Assembly (NCBI RefSeq): GCF_007744515.1
Contig: NZ_CP036268.1
Location: forward strand, 3,208,712 to 3,272,711
Direction of reading: 5' to 3'
Length of the DNA: 64,000 bases
DNA from: Stratiformator vulcanicus
GTDB taxonomy: Bacteria; Planctomycetota; Planctomycetia; Planctomycetales; Planctomycetaceae
Below are positions 45,482 to 55,872 of the stretch, piece after piece. How positions within the stretch are numbered: position 1 is the stretch's first letter; each line of letters begins with the position of its first letter. A model generated the notes under the pieces. It was not told the DNA's origin, ran no database searches, and saw only the letters and a program-made list of their open reading frames with translations. A program made the translations under genes and the position numbers.

Positions 45482-47321
45482 ATTGGCCGGGCGGATCGAA
45501 ACTTCTTGGGTACGTTCGGTTCTTTTTGTCCTTCTGGCGTCGGCGTTGCTTCACGACTCGTGTGACGCCCATCCGCAGTCGATTTCTTCGGCGGCCGTCG
45601 GCATTTCGCCCGAACGAATCGACATTCAATTCGCAGTACCGATCGAAGACCTGTTCGACTTTCAGGGGTTAAAGGTCGACAAAGGCGGTCAGATCAATCG
45701 CGCCGCTTATCGCGAAGCCGTCCGGGCGCACGGTGAGTTCGTTCGTGATCGACTTCTGGTTCTCGGGCCGGACGGTCATCGATTCGAAGGAAGGGTCCGG
45801 CTGGTCAACGACCCATTCGCTACAGCCTCAGAACTTGAGTTCGCTTCGATACTCGGGCAATACCTGCGCTATCGCTTGGACTACAAAATCCCGCGAGCGC
45901 TGCCGTTTCTAACGATGGTGCAGCGGTTCAGCGACCCGGGTAGCGGGGCGACCGCGATCACGGAGTTAACCCTGCTCCAAGCCGGTGACGAAGAGCCTCG
46001 GGAAGCCGTCCTGATGTCGCATCGTCCGGTCACGTTTCAGCTTCAAAAGACTCAATCAGGTGAAGAGCCGGTGAACGCACCACTCGCGCTGGATCCGCGC
46101 TGGGTGGCCATGACCGAGGCAGTCGGCCGACCGAACGAATCGGTTTGGCTCTATGTCTACGTCGAGCGCCGTTGTGTGCGAGTCGAATTCTTGGCTCCGA
46201 TCTATTTGTTTGAAACCTTCGGAACCATCGATCGCGCCGATGAGCAATATCTGACCGCCGCGGAGCAAAGAGCGGGGGCTGAAATTGTTCGAGAATTCTC
46301 TAATGAGGCGTTCGACCTTCAAATCGATGGCGCGCCTGCAACTGCTAATTCGATCGACGTCCGATTTTTTGATCTGACGACGGAAAACCTCGCTAAGCCC
46401 GACCGTATCAAATCGCTTAGCCCGTGGAACGGCTTGGTCGGATTTTCCGCGGTGTTTCCGACTGATGCGCCACCGCAATCACTCGCTCTACGGTGGCGGC
46501 GATTCACGCGGGAGGTGCGAGAGGTCCGCGCGATCTGCTTCGCCGAAGGCGACGCGGCTTCCAAGGTCTTGGAACGTCGTGGGGGCAATAACGATCTGCA
46601 ATGGCAGGCGAACTCAACGAAGGTCGACCCTCAATTACTCACAGCCCTCATCGCACCGCATTTCGAAACCCATGTGAGCCGGTACCGCCCACCTTCAATT
46701 TGGCCGGCAGCCGTTCTCGGCCTGATCGTCGGGGGCATCGCCGCAATTGTCATAAAATTAAGACGACTTCACACGATCGGACTTGTGGTCGCAGGGGCAT
46801 GTCTGGGAGCGATCGGCGGATTCTCGTTCGAACCGTTCGCCGCTGAAAAACCCTCGATCCGGCATCATACCGACTTTGCAGTCCCAGTCTTGTCACAGCC
46901 GGTCTTAACCGCCGAGGATGCCTCCGTGACCGCTATTGAGCGGATGTATGCGGCTTATGAGACCGGACGAGAGACTGATGCCTATGAGATCCTCTCTGCA
47001 ACGAGTGCTCCCGAGTTGCGGCGGCAATTGTTCTTCGAGTGTGCGCGGGCCTTCGATCGCGCTGCCGAGGCGGGGGGCTCTCTCGAAGTGGCTGATCTTC
47101 GCGTAACAGCCGATGCCGATGCCGCGGAAGAAAATAATCTCGGTCCCGGCAATGATTTGATTCGAGTTCAGTGCGTGTGGGAATTTCGGAGCGACATTCG
47201 GCACTGGGGACATGTCCATTCCGTCAATCACCGGCAGATCGCAGATGTCGATTTAGTCGCCCGACGCGGTCGCTGGCTCGTCGAGCAAATCGCGTTGAAA
47301 GACCGGCGGACCGATGGATGA
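45459..47321 (+). CDS. Membrane-anchored protein with HupE-like N-domain and NTF2-like C-domain
   Basis: The roughly 620-aa protein has a signal peptide (SVLFVLLASALLHDSCDA) leading into AHPQSISSAAVGISPERID, a pattern like the N-terminal domain of HupE/UreJ-type proteins. A large extracytoplasmic beta-rich region follows, then two membrane helices (AAVLGLIVGGIAAIVI and IGLVVAGACLGAIGGFSF) and a C-terminal domain ending in RHWGHVHSVNHRQI and RRGRWLVEQIAL, like NTF2/SnoaL folds. Function is unknown. The GTG at 45459 overlaps folE2; a TTG at 45483 is the alternative start. It overlaps the ABC ATPase gene by 8 bases. Confidence 0.7.
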   Translation: MKADCVRKLAGRIETSWVRSVLFVLLASALLHDSCDAHPQSISSAAVGISPERIDIQFAVPIEDLFDFQGLKVDKGGQINRAAYREAVRAHGEFVRDRLLVLGPDGHRFEGRVRLVNDPFATASELEFASILGQYLRYRLDYKIPRALPFLTMVQRFSDPGSGATAITELTLLQAGDEEPREAVLMSHRPVTFQLQKTQSGEEPVNAPLALDPRWVAMTEAVGRPNESVWLYVYVERRCVRVEFLAPIYLFETFGTIDRADEQYLTAAEQRAGAEIVREFSNEAFDLQIDGAPATANSIDVRFFDLTTENLAKPDRIKSLSPWNGLVGFSAVFPTDAPPQSLALRWRRFTREVREVRAICFAEGDAASKVLERRGGNNDLQWQANSTKVDPQLLTALIAPHFETHVSRYRPPSIWPAAVLGLIVGGIAAIVIKLRRLHTIGLVVAGACLGAIGGFSFEPFAAEKPSIRHHTDFAVPVLSQPVLTAEDASVTAIERMYAAYETGRETDAYEILSATSAPELRRQLFFECARAFDRAAEAGGSLEVADLRVTADADAAEENNLGPGNDLIRVQCVWEFRSDIRHWGHVHSVNHRQIADVDLVARRGRWLVEQIALKDRRTDG

Positions 47322-48015
47322 CAATTCGATCGCCTCTGTCGCAACCGAGGCCGTTCTCAAAACTCAAGACGTGTCGTGGGCACCGTCACCGGGTCGGCTC
47401 ATTACCTATCCCGACTTCGCCCTGCCGCCACAAAGCATGACCGCCATCATCGGGCCGAGCGGTTCCGGGAAGACGACGCTGCTCGACCTCCTCGCCGGGC
47501 TGCGTCCGCCTGATGGCGGCGAAGTGTCGATCCAAGGCGCCCGTCCAAAATCGATGGGCGAGATGTCTATCCGAGAATTCCGACGCGAGAACATCGGCAT
47601 CGTCTTTCAAGACCTCCGGCTGCTGGAGCATCTGTCGGTGATGGAAAACATTCTGTTGCCGACATTGCTTCACGTCCGCGACCGCGTTCCGCAATTGAGA
47701 GAGCGTGCAAAGACGTTGCTTTGTCGGCTGGAACTCGACATCGACTGCGATCGACCGCTCCGATACCTTGCCGGCGGCGAAAAACAACGCGTGGCGATCG
47801 TCCGTGCGATCTTGCAGCAGCCTCCGATTGTGCTGGCCGATGAACCGACGGGGCACTTGGACGGCCCGACCGGTGAGTTGGTCTTAGCCGAACTTCGCAC
47901 GCTCGCGAACGAGTGCGGCTCGACGATTCTCGTCGCAACGCACGATACGTCACTGCTTTCAATGTTCGACCGCGTGATCGATTTGGCGTCCGGCATCGTC
48001 GCGGAGTCGAATTGA
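47314..48015 (+). CDS. ABC transporter ATPase, LolD/MacB-type
   Basis: The 233-aa ATPase has Walker A GPSGSGKTT at 47-55, a Q-loop GIVFQDLRLLEHL, the signature LAGGEKQRVAIVRA (LSGGE-type variant with Ala) and Walker B with catalytic Glu (IVLADEPTGHLD). It belongs with the LolD, MacB and FtsE group, which drive mechanotransmission or extraction through FtsX-like permeases. It overlaps both neighbours, so stoichiometric coupling to the membrane protein upstream and the permease downstream is likely. Confidence 0.92.
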   Translation: MDDNSIASVATEAVLKTQDVSWAPSPGRLITYPDFALPPQSMTAIIGPSGSGKTTLLDLLAGLRPPDGGEVSIQGARPKSMGEMSIREFRRENIGIVFQDLRLLEHLSVMENILLPTLLHVRDRVPQLRERAKTLLCRLELDIDCDRPLRYLAGGEKQRVAIVRAILQQPPIVLADEPTGHLDGPTGELVLAELRTLANECGSTILVATHDTSLLSMFDRVIDLASGIVAESN

Positions 48016-49106
48016 TGATTGGGCTCGTGTTTCGCTCGCTCAGAGCCCGGCCGACGGCCGCACTCTTATTGATGGCGGCAATCGCGATCGCAACGGCCAC
48101 ACCCTCGGCGGTTCTTGCCGTGAGCGGGGCATTGAAAAATCGACTTGCCGAGCGCGCCGCGACGACCCCCGTCGTCATCGGTCCGGCGGGTAGTCGGTTG
48201 GAAGTAGCCGCCGCGACGCTCTTTTTCGCGTCGGCGGAGGTGCCGCCCATTTCTGCCGCGGACTGGCGAGAGCTGAAGTCAACATTTTCCGGAGAAGCGC
48301 TGCCGATTTACTTGTGCGGCCATCTTGGCAAAGAGATTCCGCTCGTTGCGACAACTCCCGGGTACTTCCGTCACCGAGCCTCGCGCGTCGAGGGCGACGT
48401 CCTCCGTCGGATCGGCGACGTCATCCTTGGCGCAACGGCGGCACGCGAATTAGATGCGCGAGTCGGAGAACTTCTTACGACTGAGCCGGAGTCGATTCTC
48501 GAACTCGTCGGACCACGTCCGGCTCGGCTCAAGGTCGTGGGCGTACTCGCCCCGTCCGATACGGCCGATGACAAAGCCGCATTCGTTTCGCTGCGTACCG
48601 CATGGGCGATCGACGGCTTCGGGCATTCACACGGAGCCGTCACCGAATCGGAATCTGACATACTTGACCTGACCAATGAGGCCGCAGCGGCGTTGCACTT
48701 TCACAGTGACGACCGTCGCCTGCCACTGACCTCAATCATCTACCTGCCGGCCGACGAACGCGATTTGCTGATGCTGCTTGCGGAACTGAAACAACGAGAT
48801 TCCACGCTCGGCGCCGTTGAGCCGCTTCGGCTGCTGACGAAATTTCGTCGCGACTACGATGCGTTGGAGGGAACGCTGTTCTCCGTCGCACTGGTCAATG
48901 TCCTGGTCACCCTCGTGCTCGGGCTTGCCCTCATCTTGCTGGTGCTCCGGCTGCGCAGCTCCGAGACGCGGACGCTCGCCAGTCTCGGCATTTCCAAGGG
49001 AGCGATCGCCCGGCTCTACGGCCTCGAACTCGCAATCGTGATGTTGACCGGAATGATGATCGGTGGCCTACTGGCTTGGGTCATCCGCTGGAGCGCGATC
49101 GGATAA
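48015..49106 (+). CDS. FtsX-like ABC permease lacking one helix
   Basis: The 363-aa protein starts at ATG 48015, overlapping the ATPase stop by one base (TGATG). It has a membrane helix near 12-35, an extracytoplasmic MacB-type domain (about 36-285), a second helix (FSVALVNVLVTLVLGLALIL), the cytoplasmic ETRTLASLGISKGAIARLY coupling segment and a third helix near the C-terminus (IVMLTGMMIGGLLAWVI). Typical FtsX/MacB permeases have four helices and here the last appears missing. With the ATPase it should form a type VII-like ABC complex of unknown substrate. Confidence 0.85.
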   Translation: MIGLVFRSLRARPTAALLLMAAIAIATATPSAVLAVSGALKNRLAERAATTPVVIGPAGSRLEVAAATLFFASAEVPPISAADWRELKSTFSGEALPIYLCGHLGKEIPLVATTPGYFRHRASRVEGDVLRRIGDVILGATAARELDARVGELLTTEPESILELVGPRPARLKVVGVLAPSDTADDKAAFVSLRTAWAIDGFGHSHGAVTESESDILDLTNEAAAALHFHSDDRRLPLTSIIYLPADERDLLMLLAELKQRDSTLGAVEPLRLLTKFRRDYDALEGTLFSVALVNVLVTLVLGLALILLVLRLRSSETRTLASLGISKGAIARLYGLELAIVMLTGMMIGGLLAWVIRWSAIG

Positions 49107-49139
49107 AATCGAATCGATCGGCCTCCGAGCAGTTTCAGG

Positions 49140-49757
49140 TCACGTCGTCAGCAGAATCGCCCCGAACATGGCGAGCCACACGACGTCCAGAAATCGCCAA
49201 TAATAAGTGCAGAGCCTTACGCCCATGAAGTACTCGTGGTCGTACCGGCCTCGCAGGGCACGCCAATTCACGTACAACTGAATCGCAAGCCCGGTCACAA
49301 AGTGCAAACCGTGCAACAAAATTAAGACGAATAGCAGCCCGGTCAGCGGAGTCCGCTCTCCGTCGAGTGTTGCCCAATGGGAATCGAGCAGCCGGCTCAT
49401 CCCGAACACTTGAAGGATGCAAAAGCAAATTCCGCAGAGAGTCGCGAACGTCAGGCAGCGACGGAACTTCAACTGCCGTTCACGACGAATGCTCGACAGT
49501 GCGACCTGCATGCTCGTACCGCCCATGAGCAATACGACCGTGCTGAACCAGAACAGCAGCGGCACTGAGACCGGGTGCTGGCCCTTCAGCAAGGCGAACC
49601 GGGCGATGAGATAGCCGATCAATCCGGCGACAAAGAACATCGCAAGCGAGGCGATGAAGAGCCAGAAGGCCAATTGGGTTCTGCGCTGCGCGCCCCACGA
49701 AGATGGCCGGAACGTCTGATCTTTATATGTCGGAAGAAATCCGCCGGACACAGCCAC
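49140..49757 (-). CDS. Cytochrome c oxidase subunit III-like protein (second copy)
   Basis: The 205-aa protein is a heme-copper oxidase subunit III relative with about five helices and the family-like HGLHFVTGLAIQLYV and YWRFLDVVWLAMF segments. It is shorter than the other subunit III upstream (49876-51339) and lacks its insert. It may be an alternative subunit III or a separate assembly factor. The start is a GTG. It is the last gene of the Act-caa3 operon and converges on the ABC permease with about 33 bases between. Confidence 0.85.
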   Translation of the reverse strand: MAVSGGFLPTYKDQTFRPSSWGAQRRTQLAFWLFIASLAMFFVAGLIGYLIARFALLKGQHPVSVPLLFWFSTVVLLMGGTSMQVALSSIRRERQLKFRRCLTFATLCGICFCILQVFGMSRLLDSHWATLDGERTPLTGLLFVLILLHGLHFVTGLAIQLYVNWRALRGRYDHEYFMGVRLCTYYWRFLDVVWLAMFGAILLTT

Positions 49758-49875
49758 ACCATCACTTGCAGTGGCAGTCAGACATTCGGGCCACTGCCCC
49801 TTTCAAGGTTGCGTCAGTACCTTCAATTGTAGGCGCCGCAGACCTTGACCAGCGAAAACTCCGAGGCCGGTCACG

Positions 49876-51339
49876 CTATCCGATCAAATACAGCAGCGGG
49901 AAGAGATAAATCCAGACGAGGTCGACCAAGTGCCAGTAAAGCCCGACAAAGTCGACCGGTCCGAAATACTCTGGAGTGAAGTGCCCGAGTACCGCTCGAC
50001 ACAAAATCCACGTGATCACACCGATGCCCGCGAGGATGTGGATCGCGTGCAGTCCCGTCATGCAGTAGTAGATGCCGAAGAAGATACCAAGCCGCCGGGG
50101 CCGATCGGCGATCGCCGGAATCTCAATCTTATCGGTCAGCTCGGTCGGTCCATCCGGATCGTCGCCAGCCGCAGCCAACTGCTCTGACATTTCCTTGGAG
50201 GGCGAAACGTCGCGAGGCTCCATCTCATTGGGGGATTCATCAGACTCGGCCGCATCGACTTCTTCGTCGACACGAGCGCTCGACTCATGGGCATCTTCAC
50301 CGTGTTCGCCGTCACTATGGTCACCGCCGTGATCGCCACCATGGTCTCCATCGTGATGGTCTGCGGCGGAATGCTCAGCGTCGTGTCCGCCGTGCATGAA
50401 GTGATGCAGCGCCATACTGCATTCGGCACCGAGAAAGATCCCGACCGCCGTCAGAAATCCGACGGCGCACAGCGTCGTCGCAATAATCCGCGACGAAAAA
50501 GCCGTGGACAATAGCGCATAGAGCCCGCCGATCACGCCGCCTACCAGTACAGCCCATATCACTCCACGTGCCGTAACCGGTCCCGAGACGACTGTCTCAA
50601 CCGCCTCAACTCCTTCGGCTGATCCCGGGGGCGCCGGCATTGTCAGGAGCATTACAAAGGCCCCGATCAGACAGAGACCAAGGACCGCGCCCGATGAAAT
50701 GACAGCAAGGCCTTGGTCGATCTTATAGCTCAGCGTCCCCCCGACCAGGCAGACCACGGCTGCGAGAACACATGTGACTTCAAGAATCCACAGCGCATCG
50801 GCAACACGTGCTTCGAGAATTGAGCCGCTCAACACGCCGTCATGCGGCAGCCGGATCAATGCCTCCATCGATCCGGTCGACCGGTCATACAGGGCACCAC
50901 CCCAAATCAATTCTGCGTGCCATTTCTCCGTGTATTCATACGCCTTCACACCGAGGAACAGAGCCGCGCAAAAGAGTGTGACGCCGAGGCAAATCACCAG
51001 ACCTTTTTGGTTACCCAACATCGCACATCGGACGCCCCACGCCATCGTCAGACTGCTGAAGAGCAGGACGATCGTATTCAGGAAGCCGTGCGGCGTACTC
51101 AGAAACTGATCGGCATACTCGAAAATTTCCGGGTGGGTCAGCCGATAGACGGCGTACGCGCAAAACAGCCCGCTGAAGAACAGGACCTCCTGCACGAGGA
51201 AGGCCCACATCCCCAATTTACCGGCTTCGAATTGCTGATTCCACGATTCGAAATGGTGCGCAAAGAACGGGCTGTCGTGACCGTGCTCGCCGTGCTCACC
51301 GTCGGCAATTTCGGCGTTGGGGTCAGTCGCTGTGGCCAT
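49876..51339 (-). CDS. coxC: Cytochrome c oxidase subunit III with His/Asp-rich insert
   Basis: The 487-aa protein is subunit III of the caa3-type oxidase. It has FESWNQQFEAGKLGMWAFLV near the start, several helices, and C-terminal YYCMTGLHAIHILAGIGV and YWHLVDLVWIYLFPLLYL. It is about twice normal length because a hydrophilic insert of about 100 residues (roughly 310-412), rich in His, Asp and Glu (GGHDAEHSAADHHDGDHGG), splits the helical bundle, and extra helices precede it. The insert may bind metal. Subunit III stabilises proton uptake in subunit I. Confidence 0.9.
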   Translation of the reverse strand: MATATDPNAEIADGEHGEHGHDSPFFAHHFESWNQQFEAGKLGMWAFLVQEVLFFSGLFCAYAVYRLTHPEIFEYADQFLSTPHGFLNTIVLLFSSLTMAWGVRCAMLGNQKGLVICLGVTLFCAALFLGVKAYEYTEKWHAELIWGGALYDRSTGSMEALIRLPHDGVLSGSILEARVADALWILEVTCVLAAVVCLVGGTLSYKIDQGLAVISSGAVLGLCLIGAFVMLLTMPAPPGSAEGVEAVETVVSGPVTARGVIWAVLVGGVIGGLYALLSTAFSSRIIATTLCAVGFLTAVGIFLGAECSMALHHFMHGGHDAEHSAADHHDGDHGGDHGGDHSDGEHGEDAHESSARVDEEVDAAESDESPNEMEPRDVSPSKEMSEQLAAAGDDPDGPTELTDKIEIPAIADRPRRLGIFFGIYYCMTGLHAIHILAGIGVITWILCRAVLGHFTPEYFGPVDFVGLYWHLVDLVWIYLFPLLYLIG

Positions 51340-51448
51340 GGCGTTTTATGTCAGTAGGTGAAGAACGCTTGGCGGAATGCCCGCCACGATAGTCAATATT
51401 TCATCGAAATCTGTGAACGCCGCAGCCGACCGATCGGCTGAACGCAAA

Positions 51449-53191
<1,743 letters not shown>

Positions 53192-53247
53192 CTTCTTAAA
53201 CCGAAGTCTTGTGAGTCAATTGGTCCGAGGAATTCTTAATTCAGTCG

Positions 53248-54519
53248 TCAAGCATCGGGAGCGGCATCGGAACCGATCGTTGAACCCGATTCTTCGCCAC
53301 CCGACGTACCGTCTTCGGTCTCCGCTTCCGGCATATCGGACGCGTTCATGCCGTCAGCGGAAGGTGCGGCGCCCATCGCCTTAAAGCTCTCCAAGTACTC
53401 TTCGCACTCGGCAAGAGGGTCGGCGTCAGATGCAGATTCGTCACCACCTTCACCTTCCTCAGAGTCTTCGTCCTTCTGCTGGCTCGGCGGGAGGTTGTTG
53501 CCGAATGCCTCGTCGCGAATCTGTTCGTCTTCATTGACGCTCTTGATATACGCGATCAACGCATCGAGTTCGAGCATCTCGAGTTGCGATTCCGGATAGG
53601 CCGGCATCACACCGCCATAACCCTCGCGAACTTTTCGCTGCGGATATCGGATCGACTCGCGAACATATTCTTCGTCGCCGACGACCGGATCAGCATTGCT
53701 GAATTTGTGTTCCTGACCGAACGTCTTGTTGAACGACGGCCCGACCTTACGAGTACCGTCGATCGAATGACATCCGACGCAACCGCGTTGCTCGTAAAGG
53801 ATTTTCCCGAGATCGATCGGAGGCATATCGAGCAACTTTTGCCGCTCGTAAACGAGCCAGCAATCGAAACTCTTCCGCTCGTGAACCACCGCTTTGGCCT
53901 TCATGTCGGCGTGCTGCTGACCGCAATACTCGGTGCAGAACAGGTCATATTCGACCATCTGCCCGTCTTCTTCGGTCATCGTGGCCTCAAACCACGTGGT
54001 CGCGATCCGTCCGGGAACGATATCCTGTTTCACGCGGAATGCGGGCACGAAGAAGCTGTGAATCACGTCCTCCGATTGCATCTTTAGTTCAACCGGGACG
54101 CCGGCCGGCACGTGGAGATTCGAGGAAATCACGCCATTGGGATATTTAAACGTCCAACCCCATTTCTTGGCGTAGACGTTGACGATGTACGTGTTCTCCG
54201 GCGGCGTTCGCATATCGAGATAACCGGCGAACCCTTTGGCGAAGATCACGAAGATAAGCAGCGTCGGAATAACCGACCAAGTGATCTCCAGCACATCGTT
54301 GTGCGTCGCGGTCCGAACCGCTTCAACGCCTTCTCGCCGTCGATAAGCAATCATAAAGTAAAGCATGACTGCGACGATGATCACGAAGAACACGATGCAG
54401 ATCCACAGGATCAGATCGAACAGGCTGTCGACGTGATAGGCCGTCGTCGAGGCGGCGCGCGGAAACCAGAAGCCGCCGCCTTCGCCGAACATTGGATTGA
54501 GTTGGTTCAAGAAATTCAT
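53248..54519 (-). CDS. coxB: Cytochrome c oxidase subunit II with cytochrome c domain (caa3-type)
   Basis: The 423-aa protein has two N-terminal membrane helices, a cupredoxin domain with all CuA ligands (H154 and the C195-E197-C199-H203-M206 set in LFCTEYCGQQHADM), then a fused cytochrome c domain with heme site C247-V-G-C-H251 and a distal Met near VMPAYP. The last 70 residues are acidic and disordered. The fused heme identifies a caa3-type enzyme that can take electrons directly from the alternative complex III. The gene lies 17 bases after sco, whose product would help load CuA. Confidence 0.95.
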   Translation of the reverse strand: MNFLNQLNPMFGEGGGFWFPRAASTTAYHVDSLFDLILWICIVFFVIIVAVMLYFMIAYRRREGVEAVRTATHNDVLEITWSVIPTLLIFVIFAKGFAGYLDMRTPPENTYIVNVYAKKWGWTFKYPNGVISSNLHVPAGVPVELKMQSEDVIHSFFVPAFRVKQDIVPGRIATTWFEATMTEEDGQMVEYDLFCTEYCGQQHADMKAKAVVHERKSFDCWLVYERQKLLDMPPIDLGKILYEQRGCVGCHSIDGTRKVGPSFNKTFGQEHKFSNADPVVGDEEYVRESIRYPQRKVREGYGGVMPAYPESQLEMLELDALIAYIKSVNEDEQIRDEAFGNNLPPSQQKDEDSEEGEGGDESASDADPLAECEEYLESFKAMGAAPSADGMNASDMPEAETEDGTSGGEESGSTIGSDAAPDA

Positions 54520-54536
54520 AGATCAGAATCAATCGA

Positions 54537-55412
54537 CTAAGACGGCATGGCCGCCGAACCCTGTGGAGGAACCGGCGCACCGAGTTCGTGGCCTCGCGCC
54601 GCGTCCCGCATCCAGAAGGAAATCAAGACCGACCCCAAGATAACGACCGTCGCGACACCCGCCACGGTCATAGTCATCCGCGCGACGTCAGGTGCGTAAG
54701 TGCCCGAATCGGGATCGTAATGAAAGCAGGTGAGAAAGAAGAGGTCGGCAAAGTCACCGATCTTCCCGTCCGAGGCCTCGACGAGCGAAAGCCGCAAGGC
54801 CTGAGGATCGAATTCGACACCGGTGAAATATCGACTGATGACGCCATCGGGCGTCACGACGAGCGCGGCAGCCGGATGGGAATAGTCTTCTGTGCCGGGG
54901 ATTTTGCCGTAACCGATTCCGAGCGCGTCGGCGAGAGCCCGAACGTTCGTGTCGTCGCCGTGCTTCGGAGCAACCAGGAAATTCAAGCCGCCTCCGCGGC
55001 GGTATTGAACTTGATAACGCTGTGTCGTTTGCTGCGCTCGAACCGGAAGTTCCCGCGGGTCGTAGCTGACGGAGACAAAGGCGAAATCATTTCCGCACCG
55101 CAGATCGACTTCGTTCAAGCCTCGGAACAAGCCGTCCAACTGCAAACTGCAAAGCATGGGGCAGTTTGAGTAATTCATAGTCAGAAGAACCGGTCGGCCT
55201 TCGCTGAAGAAATCAGCAAGCCTCACGAGACGACCGTCAATGTCACGGAACTCCAGTTCCAATGGCACCGGTTCATTGAGCCGCTGCTCAACCACGGCAT
55301 CGTTGAGCGGATCGAAGTCGGCTGAAGACCGAGAAGCCGATGCGCAGACCGTCACAGCCGCCACGAGCGTGGTCGACAGCAGAAGTCGGCGGTCGGAACT
55401 TCGAAAACGCAT
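54537..55412 (-). CDS. sco: Sco1/SenC-family copper chaperone
   Basis: The 291-aa protein has an N-terminal signal/anchor helix (LLSTTLVAAVTVCASA), a thioredoxin-like Sco domain with the copper-binding C84/C88 pair in SNCPMLCSL and the ligand H179 (DYSHPAAAL), and an unusual C-terminal membrane helix (TVAGVATVVILGSVLISFW). It should deliver copper to, or reduce, the CuA site of CoxB. Its start is three bases after the stop of the small one-helix gene upstream, which implies coupled translation. Confidence 0.92.
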   Translation of the reverse strand: MRFRSSDRRLLLSTTLVAAVTVCASASRSSADFDPLNDAVVEQRLNEPVPLELEFRDIDGRLVRLADFFSEGRPVLLTMNYSNCPMLCSLQLDGLFRGLNEVDLRCGNDFAFVSVSYDPRELPVRAQQTTQRYQVQYRRGGGLNFLVAPKHGDDTNVRALADALGIGYGKIPGTEDYSHPAAALVVTPDGVISRYFTGVEFDPQALRLSLVEASDGKIGDFADLFFLTCFHYDPDSGTYAPDVARMTMTVAGVATVVILGSVLISFWMRDAARGHELGAPVPPQGSAAMPS

Positions 55413-55415
55413 GGG

Positions 55416-55775
55416 TTAAATAGCTTCGTCCGAGTTTGGCTGTTTATCGGAGTTCGAGTCGGAATCATACTCTCCGACGACCTGCTCCATTGCCGCTTCG
55501 ATCGGAATCACGTAGCGATCTTGGCCCTCGTCATCCTTATCGAGAGCGTATCGTTCGATTTCTTGTTCCTGCTGAGCAATTGATTCGTCGGCATCAGTCT
55601 TGACATCAACCGTTTTGCTCTGCTCCAGCGCACTCTCGTAATTGAAGTACAGGACCTGTGCCGCAACGATCGTGACGAAAACGAGGGCAATAGAGACAAA
55701 GCCAACGAATGCGATCGCGGCCGCATTCAGGTCGTCACCTTGATCGCCGGTCGGCGTGTGATCGTTGTGTTCCAT
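55416..55775 (-). CDS. One-helix acidic membrane protein in the Act-caa3 operon
   Basis: The roughly 119-aa protein has an acidic N-terminus, one transmembrane helix (AAIAFVGFVSIALVFVTIVAAQVLYF) and an extracytoplasmic acidic tail (EQEIERYALDKDDEGQ, then VIPIEAAMEQVVGEYD). No family was recognised. Position between actF and sco suggests a small accessory subunit or assembly factor linking the two complexes. The start is ATG 55775, or a TTG nine bases earlier. Confidence 0.7.
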   Translation of the reverse strand: MEHNDHTPTGDQGDDLNAAAIAFVGFVSIALVFVTIVAAQVLYFNYESALEQSKTVDVKTDADESIAQQEQEIERYALDKDDEGQDRYVIPIEAAMEQVVGEYDSDSNSDKQPNSDEAI

Positions 55776-55872
55776 GTCAGACAACTTTAAGGGCGTGGGT
55801 CCGGCCGGCGGAGTGACGGATTGTCGCAGTCACAAATCACAGTCGCGAATCGAGTGAGCCGAAAGACTCGGA

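Noticed and set aside
50270-50400. Repetitive GTGATCGCC-like tract as a CRISPR or minisatellite
   Set aside because: The repetition reflects His/Asp/Gly codons of the subunit III insert; unit length is irregular and there are no spacers.
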